Notes: generated by a model not told the origin, from the sequence alone. DNA of 64,000 nt from Lawsonibacter hominis (GCF_014287895.1 NZ_JACOPP010000010.1:53554-117553); one strand, 5' to 3'; counted from the stretch's first letter, positions 1 through 9,500 are shown. A program made the numbers and translations.

Positions 1-245
1 TGGAGAGCGCGCCTCCCGAAACGCAGTCCTATTGCGGCGTGCTGACTCTGCCCGCCGGTAGCGCGGTGGATCTGTCCGCCTATCCCTGCTACCTTCTGGG
101 CGGCAGCGCCTGCTATTCGGTACCCGCGGATGTCTTTACCGCCCTGACCGAGGCATGGGCAGACGCCGACGTGCGCACGGAAGGAGACGACATTGCCCCC
201 GGCGCCGCTACCGGCCTTGTGATCCTGCCCACCTGTGCACCCTAA
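1..245 (+). CDS. C-terminal fragment of an unidentified protein (cut by window edge)
   Basis: The reading frame is open from base 3 to the stop at 243-245, so the gene begins upstream of the window and only about 80 C-terminal residues are visible. The internal GTG at 39 is probably not the start, because codons before it continue in frame with no stop. The tail contains a short hydrophobic, Tyr/Cys-containing stretch and then an acidic segment; no family is recognisable. A strong terminator follows seven bases after the stop, so this is the last gene of its transcript. Confidence 0.6.
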   Translation, partial: ESAPPETQSYCGVLTLPAGSAVDLSAYPCYLLGGSACYSVPADVFTALTEAWADADVRTEGDDIAPGAATGLVILPTCAP

Positions 246-251
246 GTCGTT

Positions 252-289
252 CCGCCCCACGGCCCGCCCGTGGGGCGGCTTTCTGTTTT
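252..289 (+). terminator. Intrinsic terminator
   Basis: Perfect 11-bp GC-rich stem (252-262 with 268-278), five-base loop, then a T-rich tract to 289. It ends the transcript of the partial gene. Confidence 0.85.
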
Positions 290-603
290 AGCCAATTTTT
301 TGCCGTAACCCCATTCCAAGTGGTGTATAACGGCTAAACTATAGTTCAGACTGTCGCCCCGCATAAAGCCACGCTCCAATTCAGGCAAGGCGCCCGGAAG
401 AGGCGGTTACAAAAGGCGCGCAACCGCAGATGGTTCCCATGGGTTGCGGCTGCAAGCGCTCTCATCCGGAATATTCCCGCGTATGGCCGGCCTGCAGCCG
501 CCTTTTCTCCTGCATGTTGCAGTACGCCCAGTTGTTTTTTATCCGCGCGCGCTTTCCTGCGCGCGCCCCCGTTAACAAATACACCTTTTTTATAAAATTT
601 CAG
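290..603. other. Intergenic stretch with an alternating GC hairpin
   Basis: No open frame with a ribosome-binding site is present. The one notable structure is an 8-bp alternating G/C inverted repeat (545-552 with 559-566, loop of six) lacking a following T tract, so it is not an obvious terminator. The remainder shows no recognisable motif. Confidence 0.5.
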
Positions 604-632
604 TTGTAAGTACCTTGGAATTAATGTATAAT
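604..632 (+). promoter_or_regulatory. Sigma-70/SigA promoter for the EF-G paralogue
   Basis: TTGTAA (604-609), 17-base spacer, perfect TATAAT (627-632), preceded by a TG-type extended -10. Predicted start of transcription near 639 gives a 65-base leader to the ATG at 704. Confidence 0.7.
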
Positions 633-703
633 GACCAATAGCAGTTGCGCCGGACGACCGGGCGGCCGCTGACCGATTCCAAAAGTAAGGAGAGGAAACA
701 AGT

Positions 704-2782
704 ATGAGCTATTCCACACAAAATATCCGCAACGTCTGTCTGCTGGGGCATGGTGGCAACGGAAAGACCTCCCTGGCCGAGAGCATGCTATATCTTACCG
801 GCGGCACGGAGCGTCTGGGAAAGCCTGCGGACGGCAATACCACCTGCGACTATGATCCGGAGGAGACCCGCCGTCAGATTTCCATCTCCACCGCCGTGGC
901 GCCCATCGAATACAACGGCTGTAAGATCAACGTGCTGGACACCCCGGGCTACTTCGACTTTGTGGGCGAAGTCATCGAGGCCGTGCAGGTGGCCGACGCG
1001 GCCATCATCGTCTGCTCCGCCAAGGCGGGCATGAGCGTGGGCGCGGAGAAGGCCTGGAAGCTATGCCAGCAGCGCAAGCTGCCCCGGCTGCTCTATATCT
1101 CCAAAACCGACGAGGATAACGCCGATTACAACGCCGCCTTTGATACCCTGCGGGAGCGCTTCGGCAAGAACATCGCCCCTGTGGTGGCCCCCATCTGGGA
1201 CGCCGACAAAAAGGTCATCGGCATCATTGACGTGCTGCACAAGCGCGCCTTTGAGGCCGGCCCCAAGGGCGAGCGCATCGAGATCGACGTGCCCGAGGAC
1301 AAGCAGGGCGTGCTGGACGAGCTGTACGACGCGCTCAAGGAATCCGTGGCCGAGACCAGCGAGGAGCGGATGGAGAAATATTTCTCCGGCGAGGATTTCA
1401 CCTATGCCGAGATGATCCAGGGCCTGCGTCAGGGCGTAAAGGACCTGTCCCTGTTCCCGGTGGTATGCGGCTCCGCCCTTTCGGGCCTCGGCACCCGCAT
1501 GCTGCTGGACATCATCGTGGAACTGCTGCCCAATCCTCTGGAGGGCCGCCCGCTCATCGGCGAAAACGAGAAGGGCGAGTTGGATGAGTTTATCCCCTTC
1601 CCCGGGGCCCTGCCCGCCGCGCTGGTGTTCAAGACCGTCTCCGATCAGTACGGCAAGTATTCCTATGTAAAGGTCATCTCCGGCAACCTGAAGCCCGATA
1701 TGCAGCTGGTGGACTCCCGCACCGGCGCCACTGAGAAGGTGGGACGCCTGTATGTGATGAAGGGCAAAAAAGCCGACGAGGTCAAGGAGCTCTCCTGCGG
1801 CGACATCGGCGCCATCGGTAAGATGGACAAGGTCAAGACCGGCGATACTCTCTCCGACCCCCGCAAGGTGGTCAGGCTGGAGCCCATCCCCTTCCCCGAG
1901 CCCTGCTATTCCGTGGCCATCGCCCCCAAGTCCAAGGGCCAGGAGGACAAGATCGCCGGCGGCATGACCCGCCTGAACGAAGAGGATCTGACCTTCAGCT
2001 GGGTCAACAACGCGGAGACCCACCAGATGGTGGTCTCCGGCACCGGCGATATGCAGATGGACGTTCTGGTCTCCCGCTTGAAGAGCCGCTTCGGTGTGGA
2101 CGCGGAGCTCTCCGAGCCCCGCGTGGCCTACCGTGAGAAGATCCGCAAGAAGGTGGAGGTCCAGGGCCGCCACAAGAAGCAGACCGGCGGCCACGGCCAG
2201 TTCGGCGACGTGTGGATGCGCTTTGAGCCCGGCGATACCGAAGAGCTCCAGTTCTGCGAGGAGGTCGTCGGCGGCGCAGTACCCAAAAACTACTTCCCCG
2301 CCGTGGAAAAGGGCATGCGCGAGGCCGTCCTTCACGGCGTACTGGCGGGCTATCCTGTGGTCAACCTGAAGGCCACCCTGTTCGACGGTTCCTATCACCC
2401 CGTGGACTCCTCCGAAATGGCCTTCAAGACTGCGGTGCAGATCGCCTACAAAACGGGTATGCCCCAGGCCTCTCCCACCCTGCTGGAGCCCATCGGAGCG
2501 CTGAAGGTGACCATCCCCGACAACTATATGGGCGACGTGATCGGCGACCTGAACAAGCGCCGTGGCCGCGTTATGGGCATGAACCCGGACGGCGAAGGCA
2601 ACCAGATCGTAGAGGCGGAGGTCCCGATGGCTGAGATGAGCCGCTATGCCATCGACCTGCGGTCCATGACGCAGGGCCGCGGTTCCTTTACCTTCCGCTT
2701 CGTCCGTTATGAGGAGGCGCCTCCGGCCGCTCAGGAAAAGGCCATCGAGGCCGCCAAGGCGATTCAGGACGAGACCGACTAA
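704..2782 (+). CDS. Elongation factor G-like GTPase (EF-G paralogue)
   Basis: 692 residues, the usual EF-G length. The N-terminal GTPase domain has a P-loop GHGGNGKTS near residues 15-23, a switch region RRQISIS in place of the canonical RGITI, DTPG near 79-82, and SKTDEDN where EF-G normally has NKMD. The later domains keep EF-G landmarks, including a GTGDMQMDV stretch and the domain IV HKKQTGGHGQFGD block. The altered G motifs place it in the second EF-G class (FusA2-type) seen beside a canonical fusA in many Clostridia, rather than the housekeeping translocase. In known paralogues roles range from ribosome recycling to translation under stress; here that is inference. RBS AAGGAGAGG lies at 687-695. 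It is monocistronic, bounded by its own promoter and a 21-bp terminator. Confidence 0.88.
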   Translation: MSYSTQNIRNVCLLGHGGNGKTSLAESMLYLTGGTERLGKPADGNTTCDYDPEETRRQISISTAVAPIEYNGCKINVLDTPGYFDFVGEVIEAVQVADAAIIVCSAKAGMSVGAEKAWKLCQQRKLPRLLYISKTDEDNADYNAAFDTLRERFGKNIAPVVAPIWDADKKVIGIIDVLHKRAFEAGPKGERIEIDVPEDKQGVLDELYDALKESVAETSEERMEKYFSGEDFTYAEMIQGLRQGVKDLSLFPVVCGSALSGLGTRMLLDIIVELLPNPLEGRPLIGENEKGELDEFIPFPGALPAALVFKTVSDQYGKYSYVKVISGNLKPDMQLVDSRTGATEKVGRLYVMKGKKADEVKELSCGDIGAIGKMDKVKTGDTLSDPRKVVRLEPIPFPEPCYSVAIAPKSKGQEDKIAGGMTRLNEEDLTFSWVNNAETHQMVVSGTGDMQMDVLVSRLKSRFGVDAELSEPRVAYREKIRKKVEVQGRHKKQTGGHGQFGDVWMRFEPGDTEELQFCEEVVGGAVPKNYFPAVEKGMREAVLHGVLAGYPVVNLKATLFDGSYHPVDSSEMAFKTAVQIAYKTGMPQASPTLLEPIGALKVTIPDNYMGDVIGDLNKRRGRVMGMNPDGEGNQIVEAEVPMAEMSRYAIDLRSMTQGRGSFTFRFVRYEEAPPAAQEKAIEAAKAIQDETD

Positions 2783-2836
2783 ACAACACGGCGGCGGGTG
2801 TGCTGCAAAATAGCATTTCGAGATGTTCTCTGAGGG

Positions 2837-2883
2837 AAAACAGGATCTGGAATTGCCGTACCGGCAATTCCAGATCCTGTTTT
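2837..2883. terminator. Bidirectional terminator after the EF-G paralogue
   Basis: Perfect 21-bp inverted repeat (2837-2857 with 2863-2883), loop of five, with A-run on the left and T-run on the right, so it can act in both directions. Confidence 0.9.
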
Positions 2884-2949
2884 CAAGGGATCGTTTTTCT
2901 GTTTTATAACCGGCCCAGGCGGCTTGCTTTGATGTCAAATACGCTCAGT

Positions 2950-3150
2950 GGAGGTTTTCTCACACCCGGCCCAGAACCGCGGCGTCGGCCAACGTGATGG
3001 TGTATCCATTGAAAGCCGATGGTTCCGTTTCGGGGCAGGCCGGTGATGGTACAATCCCCGGTGAGGATCCGGGTACACCTCGCTTCAATGGTGACCGCGG
3101 CGTTATCCGCCGTGGTGGTAATGGTGGCAGCGGAGCGGTTGACCACCGTT
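2950..3150 (-). pseudogene. Possible frameshifted remnant of a repeat-rich surface protein
   Basis: Read on the minus strand, one frame gives a Thr/Ala-rich beta-repeat-like stretch (ATITTTADNAAVTIE, then TGDCTITGLPRNGTIG). A neighbouring frame continues with NGYTITLADAAVLG and then a stop. Joined, these resemble a beta-helix or carbohydrate-binding surface protein, but no single frame is intact and there is no start or RBS. I therefore read it as a decayed fragment. The adjacent 3151-3376 holds nothing I recognise. Low confidence. Confidence 0.3.
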
Positions 3151-3376
3151 CCGCTGCCGCACCGTGCCGGTCAAATGGAGGGAGGCGGTCTCTTCGCCCG
3201 CAGTGAAGGCGCTCCCTATCGGCTGCGCTTATTGCAGCATTCAAAGCAGAAGTTCGGCTGAACGAGTTGCAGCGGAGCTGTGCCTCTGCGCCGCGCCTCT
3301 CCTTTGACAAGTCGCCAAAGGTGCGCTTCCATTTTCCTTCCGCCCTGTGTAGTTCTCTGAAATTGCTGTTGTTGGC

Positions 3377-3405
3377 TTGACAAAAACGAATTGCCGGAGT
3401 AAGAT
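3377..3405 (+). promoter_or_regulatory. Promoter of the amino-acid ABC importer operon
   Basis: Consensus TTGACA (3377-3382), 17-base spacer, TAAGAT (3400-3405). Transcription would start near 3412, leaving a leader of about 170 bases. Confidence 0.75.
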
Positions 3406-3411
3406 GCTTGC

Positions 3412-3549
3412 AAATCGAGACGTTCCGATCGTTCCAAGCTCCCTCAAAAACAGAAAACGTGCTATCGCAGATGATAGGGGCGGTTCTTCCGCCTGCACAG
3501 TCGCCATGGATCCTTCCTTTGGAAGGTTTTCATGGCGTCTTTTGTTTTT
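3412..3549 (+). promoter_or_regulatory. Structured leader with terminator-like hairpin (possible attenuator)
   Basis: Between promoter and start codon lie a CTATC/GATAG hairpin (3462-3477), a GGCGG/CCGCC hairpin (3479-3493) and a two-part stem (3502-3508 with 3531-3537, inner CCTTCC/GGAAGG) followed by a T-rich tract to 3549. The last looks like an intrinsic terminator placed 36 bases before the first gene, as in attenuated operons. No T-box, lysine, SAM or glycine riboswitch signature is visible, so the signal is unknown. Confidence 0.5.
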
Positions 3550-3584
3550 CCGGGAAACACAAAATGGAAGGAAGTTTGATCCCA

Positions 3585-4496
3585 ATGAAAGGCAAGACTT
3601 TGCTCACACTTGCGCTGGCCCTGACCATGACCCTGTCTCTGGCCGCCTGCTCCAGCGGCGGCTCCGCGTCTGTCCCCGCCCCGGATGCCTCTGCACCGAT
3701 GGCCGCCGCGCCGGAAAGCGCCCTCACGCCCAAGCTGGTGGAGGACGGCGTGCTGAAGGTGGCCATGGAGTGTGCCTACGCGCCCTTCAACTGGACGCAG
3801 GCCGACGATTCCAACGGCGCGGTCCCCATCTCCGGCACCTCCGACTACGCCTACGGTTACGACGTCATGTTCGCCAAGAAGATCGCCGAGCATCTGGGCT
3901 GTGAACTGGAGATCGTCAAGATGGAGTGGGACGCTCTGATCCCTGCCCTTCAGTCGGGCAGTGTGGACGCGGTCATCGCCGGTCAGTGCATTACCGCCGA
4001 CCGGGCCGCCCAGGTGGACTTCTCCGATCCCTATTACTACGCCTCTATCGTGTGTCTGGTGAAATCGGACGGCGCCTATGCCGGCGCCGCCGGCATCAGC
4101 GGCTTCAGCGGAGCCAAGGCCACCAGCCAGCTGGGCACCGTGTGGTACGACGCCTGCCTGCCCCAGATCCCGGACGTTACGGTTCTGCCCGCCCAGGAAT
4201 CCGTGCCCGCCATGCTGGTGGCCCTGGACTCCGGCGCCGTGGACCTGGTGGTCACCGATCAGCCCACCGCGCTGTCCGCCTGCAAAGCCTACCCCGCCAT
4301 GAAAATGCTGGAATTCACCGGCAGCGGCGACGATTTCGACGTCTCCGAAGAAGAGACCAACTTCGGCATCTCGGTCCAGAAGGGCAACGCCGGCCTGACC
4401 GCCGCCATCAACGAGGTCCTGGCCGCATACACGGCCGATGATTACACCGCCATGATGGACCAGGCCATCGAGGTGCAACCTCTGAATCAGGAGTAA
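3585..4496 (+). CDS. Amino-acid ABC transporter substrate-binding lipoprotein (family 3)
   Basis: 303 residues. A lipoprotein signal is clear: MKGKTLL, hydrophobic core, then LSLAAC with the lipobox Cys near residue 23, followed by a low-complexity Ser/Ala/Pro linker. The mature part is a family 3 periplasmic-type binding fold (PF00497): it opens LKVAMECAYAPFNW, has YGYDVMFAKKIAEHLG, and the DAVIAGQCITADRAAQVDFSDPYY motif typical of polar amino-acid binders. The ATG at 3585 is chosen over the upstream in-frame ATG at 3408 because it has an RBS (3566-3574) and directly begins the signal peptide. First gene of an importer operon; ligand cannot be assigned from sequence. Confidence 0.93.
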   Translation: MKGKTLLTLALALTMTLSLAACSSGGSASVPAPDASAPMAAAPESALTPKLVEDGVLKVAMECAYAPFNWTQADDSNGAVPISGTSDYAYGYDVMFAKKIAEHLGCELEIVKMEWDALIPALQSGSVDAVIAGQCITADRAAQVDFSDPYYYASIVCLVKSDGAYAGAAGISGFSGAKATSQLGTVWYDACLPQIPDVTVLPAQESVPAMLVALDSGAVDLVVTDQPTALSACKAYPAMKMLEFTGSGDDFDVSEEETNFGISVQKGNAGLTAAINEVLAAYTADDYTAMMDQAIEVQPLNQE

Positions 4497-4605
4497 CGCC
4501 CCCTTCCCTCTCTTCCGCAGCGCTTCCCCCGGGCCGAACGCGCCCCTCCCGCGCAGGGCCGGGCGTTTCGGTCTGTGTTCAATGACGAAAAAGGAGCAAG
4601 AGTTC

Positions 4606-5397
4606 ATGGACAGCATCCTTCAATTCCTTTCCGACTGCGGTACCGTCCTCAGCCGGTACGGCATCTCCTTCCTCCGCGGCGCCGGCCTGACCGTGGTGCT
4701 GGCGGTAGCATGCACCGCCATCGGCTGCGTCATCGGCTTTGGCGTGGGGCTGATCCGTTCCATCCCCACCCAGCCCGGCCAGCCGCCGCTCCAGCGGGGG
4801 CTGCTGCAGATGGCGCGGGCCGTTTTGGCCGTCTATGTGGAGTTTTTCCGGGGCACGCCCCTGATGCTCCAGGCCATGTTCATCTTCTACGGCTCGGCCT
4901 ATGCGTTTCACCTCCATATGGACACCTTTCCCGCCGGCATCTTCATCCTCTCCATCAATACCGGCGCCTATATGGCGGAATCGGTCCGGGGCGGCATCCA
5001 GGCCGTGGATCCCGGCCAGATGGAGGGCGCCAAAGCCATCGGCATGACGCATATGCAGGCCATGTTTCACGTCATCCTGCCCCAGACCCTGCGCAATCTG
5101 GTTCCCCAGATCGGCAACCACTTTATCATCAATTTGAAAGACTCTTCCATGCTCTCGGTCATCAGCGTCACAGAACTTTTCTTCTCCTTCAAATCGGCGG
5201 CCGCCGCCGTGTACCTCTATTTCCCGGCCGCCTTTCTGGCCATGCTTCTGTACCTGATCATGACCCTGGTCTCCGCCCGGCTGCTGCGGGTGTGGGAGCG
5301 CAGCCTTTCCGGCGCGGAAAACTACGAACTGACCGGCGATCCCTTTTCCCTGGATGCCGGCGGCGCGGGGCCAAACGACAAGGAGGCGACGGTTTAA
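4606..5397 (+). CDS. Amino-acid ABC transporter permease
   Basis: 263 residues, His/Glu/polar amino-acid permease family (BPD_transp_1). The N-terminal helix FLRGAGLTVVLAVACTAIG, the FFRGTPLMLQAMFIFYG segment and the EAA-like loop EGAKAIGMTHMQAMFHVILPQTLRN with the LKDSSMLSVISVTEL motif are family hallmarks. It likely forms a homodimeric membrane channel with two copies of the ATPase encoded next. ATG 4606 is preferred to ATG 4582 because AAGGAG at 4591-4596 sits ten bases before it, while nothing precedes 4582. The next start follows the stop by one base, implying tight coupling. Confidence 0.93.
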   Translation: MDSILQFLSDCGTVLSRYGISFLRGAGLTVVLAVACTAIGCVIGFGVGLIRSIPTQPGQPPLQRGLLQMARAVLAVYVEFFRGTPLMLQAMFIFYGSAYAFHLHMDTFPAGIFILSINTGAYMAESVRGGIQAVDPGQMEGAKAIGMTHMQAMFHVILPQTLRNLVPQIGNHFIINLKDSSMLSVISVTELFFSFKSAAAAVYLYFPAAFLAMLLYLIMTLVSARLLRVWERSLSGAENYELTGDPFSLDAGGAGPNDKEATV

Positions 5398-5398
5398 C

Positions 5399-6163
5399 AT
5401 GGATCTGCTGCCAAAACGGGATCTGCGCCATCCCCTGCTGCGCATCGAACATCTCTCCAAATCCTTCGGCGCCCATGAGGTCCTGCGGGACATCGACTTC
5501 ACCGTCTACCGCGGCGACGTGATCTCGGTCATCGGCTCCTCCGGCTCAGGGAAATCCACGCTGCTGCGGTGCGTCAACCTGCTGGAGACGCCCTCCAGCG
5601 GCGAGATCCGTTTCCACAGCTCCAATATCCTGTCCCCCGGCATCAACGTACCCGGCTACCGGGCCAAGGTGGGCATGGTCTTTCAGAGCTTCAACCTGTT
5701 TGACAATATGAGCGTGCTGAAGAACTGCGAGATCGGCCAGCGCAAGGTGCTGAGCCGGGGCGCAGAGGAGGCCCGGGAAAAAGCCATGCACTATCTGCGC
5801 AAGGTGGGCATGGCGCCCTACGTGAACGCGCTGCCCCGCCAGCTCTCCGGCGGCCAGAAACAGCGGGTGGCCATCGCCCGGGCGCTGGCCATGGAGCCGG
5901 AGGTGCTGCTTTTCGATGAGCCCACCTCCGCCCTGGACCCCGAAATGGTGGGCGAGGTGCTGGAAGTCATGCGCAATTTGGTGCGGGAGGGGATGACGAT
6001 GATCGTGGTCACCCACGAGATGGCCTTTGCCCGGGATGTGAGCAATCACGTGGTCTTTATGGCCGACGGTGTGATCTGCGAGGAGAGCGACCCCATCCGT
6101 CTGTTCTCCGCCCCCAAAAACAAGCGCACGCAGGAGTTTCTCTCCCGGTTTCTCCAGCAATAA
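5399..6163 (+). CDS. Amino-acid ABC transporter ATP-binding protein
   Basis: 254 residues. Walker A GSSGSGKST, Q-loop region VFQSFNLFDNMSV, ABC signature LSGGQKQR, Walker B LLFDEPTSALDP and H-loop VVTHEM are all intact, as expected for the GlnQ/HisP class that energises polar amino-acid uptake. RBS AAGGAGG (5380-5386) lies inside the end of the permease gene, so translation is coupled. It is the last gene of the operon; the following gap holds a 212-bp repeat element rather than a simple terminator. Confidence 0.94.
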   Translation: MDLLPKRDLRHPLLRIEHLSKSFGAHEVLRDIDFTVYRGDVISVIGSSGSGKSTLLRCVNLLETPSSGEIRFHSSNILSPGINVPGYRAKVGMVFQSFNLFDNMSVLKNCEIGQRKVLSRGAEEAREKAMHYLRKVGMAPYVNALPRQLSGGQKQRVAIARALAMEPEVLLFDEPTSALDPEMVGEVLEVMRNLVREGMTMIVVTHEMAFARDVSNHVVFMADGVICEESDPIRLFSAPKNKRTQEFLSRFLQQ

Positions 6164-6235
6164 GCGCGCCTGGCCGCAGCGGCGAAACACTGCGCGGCCC
6201 TCCTGCGGGAGATATTCTGAAACGCTGTGGGGCGC

Positions 6236-6447
6236 CAGGCTGTCGAAAAACCCTCCTGGAGAAGAGCCTCGCAGAGTTGAGTCGTCCGCAGACGACGGAA
6301 GGAAAGGATGTTCCGTCATTTCCGGCGACATGCGCGTCGGAAATGACGCCTCTCATGACGGACAGGGCGACTTTTCTGCAAGGATCGAGCCCTGTCCGTC
6401 ATGCATCCCTCTGTCGAAAAAGGCCTTTGGCCTTTTTCGACAAGCTG
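6236..6447 (+). repeat. Hairpin-rich intergenic element, copy A (MITE-like)
   Basis: About 98 percent identical, in inverse orientation, to 30676-30888 (four mismatches counted by eye: near 6276, 6309, 6349 and 6383). The ends are imperfect inverted repeats: left AGGCTGTCGAAAAA, right TTTTTCGACAAGCT. Inside are four successive hairpins: GTCGTC/GACGAC around 6281-6296; a 10-bp stem 6314-6323 with 6339-6348 enclosing a 15-base core; a long stem around 6355-6402; and a 14-bp stem 6412-6425 with 6429-6442. It is flanked by exact 14-bp direct repeats (6222-6235 and 6448-6461) that are one arm of the neighbouring terminator. Non-coding; the short frames crossing it lack start signals. Confidence 0.9.
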
Positions 6448-6448
6448 A

Positions 6449-6491
6449 CGCTGTGGGGCGCGGTTTCCGATGAAAACCGCGCCCCACAGCG
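6449..6491 (-). terminator. Terminator-like hairpin after the S-layer-type gene
   Basis: 18-bp stem (6449-6466 with 6474-6491), very GC rich, 15 bases past the stop of the SLH protein gene. The T tract on the minus side is poor, so efficiency is uncertain. Its outer arm is repeated at 6222-6235 on the other side of copy A. Confidence 0.65.
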
Positions 6492-6506
6492 CTTCCTTGT
6501 ATGGAG

Positions 6507-9500
6507 TCAGCTTTTCAGCAATGCCCGGATCAGCCGGGTGAAGAGCGCGGCTGCCTCGGCGCGGCCCGCGCTGCCCTTGGGATCGAACGTTCCGCCGACC
6601 TTGCCTTGTATCAGGCCGCCGGTCTGACAGGCGGCGACGGCTTCCTCCGCCCAGGGGCTGATGTGCGCGGCGTCGGTAAAGGCCGCCGCGTCGGCCGCCT
6701 TGGGCAGTTTCTGTCCCGCGGCATCCAGATAACGGGCCAGGATGGTACACATCTGCTCCCGGGTCACCTGGTCGCCCGGTCCGAAGCGACCGCTTCCGTA
6801 GCCGCTTACAATGCCGCTTTCGCTGGCCCACTGCACGTAAGGTCCATACCAGGCGTCAGGGTCCGCGTCGGGGAAGACCCGGTCGGTATAGTCCGCCGGG
6901 TCGATCCCGGCCAGACGGCCCAGCACCGTGACGAACATGGCCCTGCTCATGGCTGCGTTGGGGGCAAAGCGTCCGCCGCCCACGCCCCGGAACAACTCGT
7001 GCGCCACAGCAAAGGCAATGACCTCACGGCCCCAGCAATCCGGGGGCACGTCATAGAAGATCTCGCTGGCGTCCACCACCCGGTAGGAGCCGGGGAGCGA
7101 GGCGATGTAGGCAAACTCACTGTCGGTCAGGCTGCTCCAGATAAGGACCTGCTCCGTACCGTCGGCGCCGGTGACCACGATCACGCAGCCGGTCAGGTCC
7201 CGGAAGGAACCGTCATTGCGGACGATCCTCCTGGCAATGTCGTCTCCCTCCTGCAGTGTGCCCGCCGGGATGCGCACGTACAGCCCCTCATCCCGGAGGA
7301 GGATGTCATAGTTCTTGTTATCCTCCACCAGCTGCTTTTTCACCGAATCGGACAGCTTGGTTACACCCTCCGGGAAGGTCACGGTAACGGTCTTCTCCGT
7401 CTCGTCATAGGTCAGGTCGTCCCGCTTCACCTGTCCGGCGGAGGAGGCGCCGCTTCCGCCGTCGGGGATGTAAGCCTCCACGCTGACAAAGCCGGTGGCC
7501 GCGTTCTCCCACAGGGTCGGGTCGGCCTCATACGCCGCGTCGGCCAGCGCGTTCAACCGGTCCCGCTCGCTCTCGTAGGCCGCTGTGGCGGCGGCCAGCG
7601 CGTCCTCCGCAGCATTCTTCGCAGCCGCGGCGGATGCGGTGTGTACGCCGGTGAAATAGTCGCTCACCGCCCTGTCATAGGCCGCCTTTTTCGCATTCCT
7701 TTCGGCCTCTGCCGCGTTCAGCCATGCCTCCAATGCAGCCAGCACGGCCGTGTCGTTTCCGATCCGTTCTTTGTACGCCGCCTCGGTCTCCGGATTTCCC
7801 GCCTCAGTCTGCCAGACCTGCAGGGCGCTGGCAGCTTCGGCTACCGATTCGGCCGCCTTGCTCCGGATCGCTGCTGCGGACTGTCCGGCCTGCGCCGTAT
7901 CCACCCGGGCCTTGGCGTCCGTCATCGCGTCGTACAGCGTGCCCAGGTCCTGCAGTTCGTTCACCGTCACGCCCGCCATCAGGCGCACACCCAGCTGATA
8001 GTCACCCGCAGCCAGTGCGTCCAGGGTAGTCCGGTTCAGCGCGGCAAGGGGCATGCGGATGCTCTGCCAGCCGGTGAGGGCCGCTACATCCGTCAGGTCC
8101 TTCTGACTGCCGGTCTTGGGGATCAGTGCAAACTGGTACAGGCCAGCGCCGTCCCGTCCGCCGGAGGCGGTGACGTAGATCGCGCCGTTGTTCTGGCCGT
8201 AGGCGGCCCGTTTGACGGCTGCGGTATAGCGGATATAGGCGTTTCCGATGGTCACATCACTGTGCAGGATGTTGGAAGGGTCGTTCTTGTCCCGCAGATA
8301 GAGCACATACGCCCCGGGCTTGAGCCCTGTGAGCCGCTCCGTATCCGCCCTCCACTGGGCCTCCTCCGGCGGCACGCCGTCCTTGGGGGCCTCTGCGCCG
8401 GTCAGAAGGACGAACTCATACGCGCCCTGATAACGGCCGGTCTCGGTCTTGGACCGGTCGGCATCATAGCGCCCGCCGGTGATCCTGGCGGCGTCCAGGG
8501 CATATTCGCCGTTGTCTGCCGCCTGGTTCCAGGGCTCCCGAATGATCTGCGCGCCCTCGCTGAGGGTAATGGGTACGGTCTTAGTAACGGTCAGGGACTT
8601 GGTGGCCACGTTCCCGGCGCCGTCCTCCGCCTCCAGCACATACTCGCCGGCAAAGGCCGCCTGGAAGGAACCCTTCAGCATGGTCTGATCCCTCCGGATG
8701 GTCTGGCTCTGTCCGTTGATGCGGATGTCCGTCAGCGGGGACGCGCTGTTCGCTCCCTTGGAGGACGACCAGCTCAGCTTGAGCGGGTCTGCCTCTTCCG
8801 CCTCCAGGGTCACGGTGGGGATATCGGAGTCCATCTGCTCCATCAGCACGAAGCGGGTGGCCCAAGTGCCGTCCCGGGCGGTGACGGTGGCCTGATAGAT
8901 TCCATTGCGCTCTGTCTGGAAGAGGCTCTCTTGATCCGCAAGGGCCGTCAGCTCCTGCAGCTCCCAGCCGGAAGCGCCTTCCTCTGTCTTCACCTCATGG
9001 AACTTCACCCCGGCGGAGGCGATGGGCGTCTCCGCATCGTGGGGCGTGCCGGTCACTTCCAGCGCGGCCTTCTGGAGGTTTTTCACATACTGCCCGGCCG
9101 GCAGGCCGCTGTAGGTCTCGCCGCCGTCGGTGCTGATCTTCCACGCGGTGGTGAGCAAGGGCGCGTACGCGTTGGTGTTGCTGGAAACAGGATGTGCAAA
9201 CCAGTCCACCGCGACGCTGCGGGCGGTGGTATTGCCCGCCTGATCCCGCGCCTGCACCACCAGGGTCTGGTTCTGCGTCACGGCTGCGTCAAACTGCCAG
9301 AAGCCCGCGCTGTTCTGTTTCAGCGCCGCCGGAACCGTGCCGTTCAGCGTCAGGGAGCTCAGCCCGGTGTCATCCAGCACATAGCAGGTAAGCGCCACGC
9401 TCCCGCTGCCGCTCTGGATGGACGCGGTGTCCGGGAAGCTGCGGCTCCAGTAGATCTGGGGCGCGTTGCCGTCGTCCGCCGGAGTGGGGACTGCGTTGCC

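Noticed and set aside
1061..2938. 625-codon minus-strand frame opposite the EF-G paralogue
   Set aside because: Antisense of a clear coding gene; the frame crosses the terminator and has no start signal.
6277..6627. Short open frames crossing repeat copies A and B, nearly identical between the copies
   Set aside because: They run into unrelated flanking sequence, lack RBS and are interrupted in copies C and F; the identity is that of the DNA element, not of a protein.
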